A stretch of DNA of 64,000 bases, taken from assembly GCF_022603395.1 (NCBI RefSeq), contig NZ_JAIBKA010000011.1, positions 1 to 64,000 on the forward strand, given 5' to 3'. Below the pieces are notes generated by a model. That model ran no database searches. It was not told the origin of the DNA and saw only the letters and a program-made list of their open reading frames with translations. Position 1 is the first letter of the stretch; each line of letters begins with the position of its first letter. Of the stretch, positions 63,327-64,000 are shown piece by piece. This DNA comes from Desulfoferrobacter suflitae. GTDB lineage: Bacteria > Desulfobacterota > Syntrophobacteria > Syntrophobacterales > Syntrophobacteraceae. A program made the position numbers and the translations under genes.

Positions 63327-64000
63327 ATGAGAGTTCTGATCGTCGATGACAAGCCGGAAAATCTCTACCTGCTTGAAGCCCTTCTGATGGGCAATGGTCA
63401 CCAGGTGCAGGCGGCGGCCAACGGGGCCGACGCCCTCGAAATACTGCAGGCAGGCGGGATCGATCTGATCGTCAGCGACATCCTCATGCCGGTCATGGAC
63501 GGGTTTCAGCTGTGCCGCAGGGTCAAAGGCGACGACAGCCTGCGCGCCATTCCGTTCATTATTTACACGGCCACCTACACCAGTCCAAAGGATGAAGCGT
63601 TCGCTCTGAAACTCGGTGCCGACCGGTTTCTTCTGAAGCCCTGTGAGCCTGATGTCTTCATGGCGGTGGTCGAGGAGGTGATGACCGCCGCCATGCCGAA
63701 CAGCGCTCATGCATTTGGCGAACCGTTGCAGCAGGAGGAGATGCTCAAGCTGTACAACGAGCGATTGGTGAGGAAGCTGGAACAAAAAATGTTTCAGGCG
63801 GAACAGGAAATCCAGACGCGCCTGGCCGTGGAAAAAGCGCTTCGAGCAAGTGAAGAAAAGTATCGCAGGATCACCGAAAACATTTCGGACGTAGTCTGGA
63901 TTGCCGACCTCGACCTGAAGACAATCTACGTCAGCCCATCCGTCGAACGTTTGTTGGGAGAACCTGCGGAGGCGCATCTTCAGAGGACACTGGAGGAAAG
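63327..64000 (+). CDS. Response regulator with PAS domain, cut by window end
   Basis: Starts at ATG 63327 after CGGAGGAACGGAG and stays open to the window end (about 224 codons). It begins with a receiver domain: MRVLIVDDKPENLYLLEALL, phosphoacceptor Asp in DLIVSDILMPVMDG, Lys in FLLKPCEPD, then a coiled coil (about 135-180) and a PAS domain start (EKYRRITENISDVVWIADLDL). The arrangement fits an N-terminal-receiver sensor kinase or a GGDEF/EAL protein; the rest lies outside the window. Confidence 0.88.
   Translation, partial: MRVLIVDDKPENLYLLEALLMGNGHQVQAAANGADALEILQAGGIDLIVSDILMPVMDGFQLCRRVKGDDSLRAIPFIIYTATYTSPKDEAFALKLGADRFLLKPCEPDVFMAVVEEVMTAAMPNSAHAFGEPLQQEEMLKLYNERLVRKLEQKMFQAEQEIQTRLAVEKALRASEEKYRRITENISDVVWIADLDLKTIYVSPSVERLLGEPAEAHLQRTLEE

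Overview
The window looks like chromosomal DNA of a GC-rich anaerobic member of the Desulfobacterota, probably near Syntrophobacter. This is an inference from gene content: a CooC-type CODH maturation ATPase next to a DUF3786 gene, TauE exporters with stress proteins, an atypical rubredoxin, many two-component proteins, sigma-54-type promoters and HrcA/CIRCE control of groE. No rRNA, tRNA or CRISPR array was recognised. Almost all of the DNA is coding, and genes often abut or overlap.

Layout. 0.4-2.9 kb: nitrogen module (glnB-amt behind a sigma-54-like promoter, plus a small conserved protein). 3.2-10 kb: signalling genes (hybrid kinase, rfbC, and a leftward cluster of HPt, REC-GGDEF, hydrolase and PAS kinase). 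10.1-12.3 kb: a phenylalanine attenuator in front of a fused DAHP synthase-prephenate dehydratase. 12.3-16.3 kb: DUF3786, cooC, folE2 and an APH/kinase fusion. 16.6-25.6 kb: membrane kinase, class V aminotransferase, broken MFS gene, rsmA, tsaD, moaA, ROK kinase and EamA permease. 25.7-34.8 kb: TPR protein, UspA/TauE operon, a Lon protease with a receiver domain built in, and a kinase/NtrC-type pair facing it. 35-45.6 kb: groESL behind an extended CIRCE, a double-length UvrA and cmoAB. 45.7-61.4 kb: an amino-acid island with a tetrameric sarcosine oxidase operon (soxBDAG), an IS630-type element just upstream of it, a MarR-DUF169 pair, and a divergent gntR-trpBA-liv transporter operon. 61.5-64 kb: SYLF lipoprotein-like protein, zinc ribbon, rubredoxin, and the start of a REC-PAS protein cut by the window end.

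How the parts fit. The strongest novelties are (1) the Lon protease whose N-terminal substrate domain is missing and whose AAA+ module is preceded by a receiver domain closely resembling that of the neighbouring sigma-54 activator, suggesting phosphorylation-controlled proteolysis in the same circuit as transcription control of the UspA/TauE operon; (2) a complete phenylalanine leader-peptide attenuator controlling a fusion of the first aromatic-pathway enzyme with a phenylalanine-branch enzyme that also carries an ACT domain; (3) a covalent UvrA dimer with four ABC modules; (4) an oxygen-type sarcosine oxidase operon, separated from its probable upstream region by an insertion sequence, beside trpBA joined to a branched-chain-type ABC importer.
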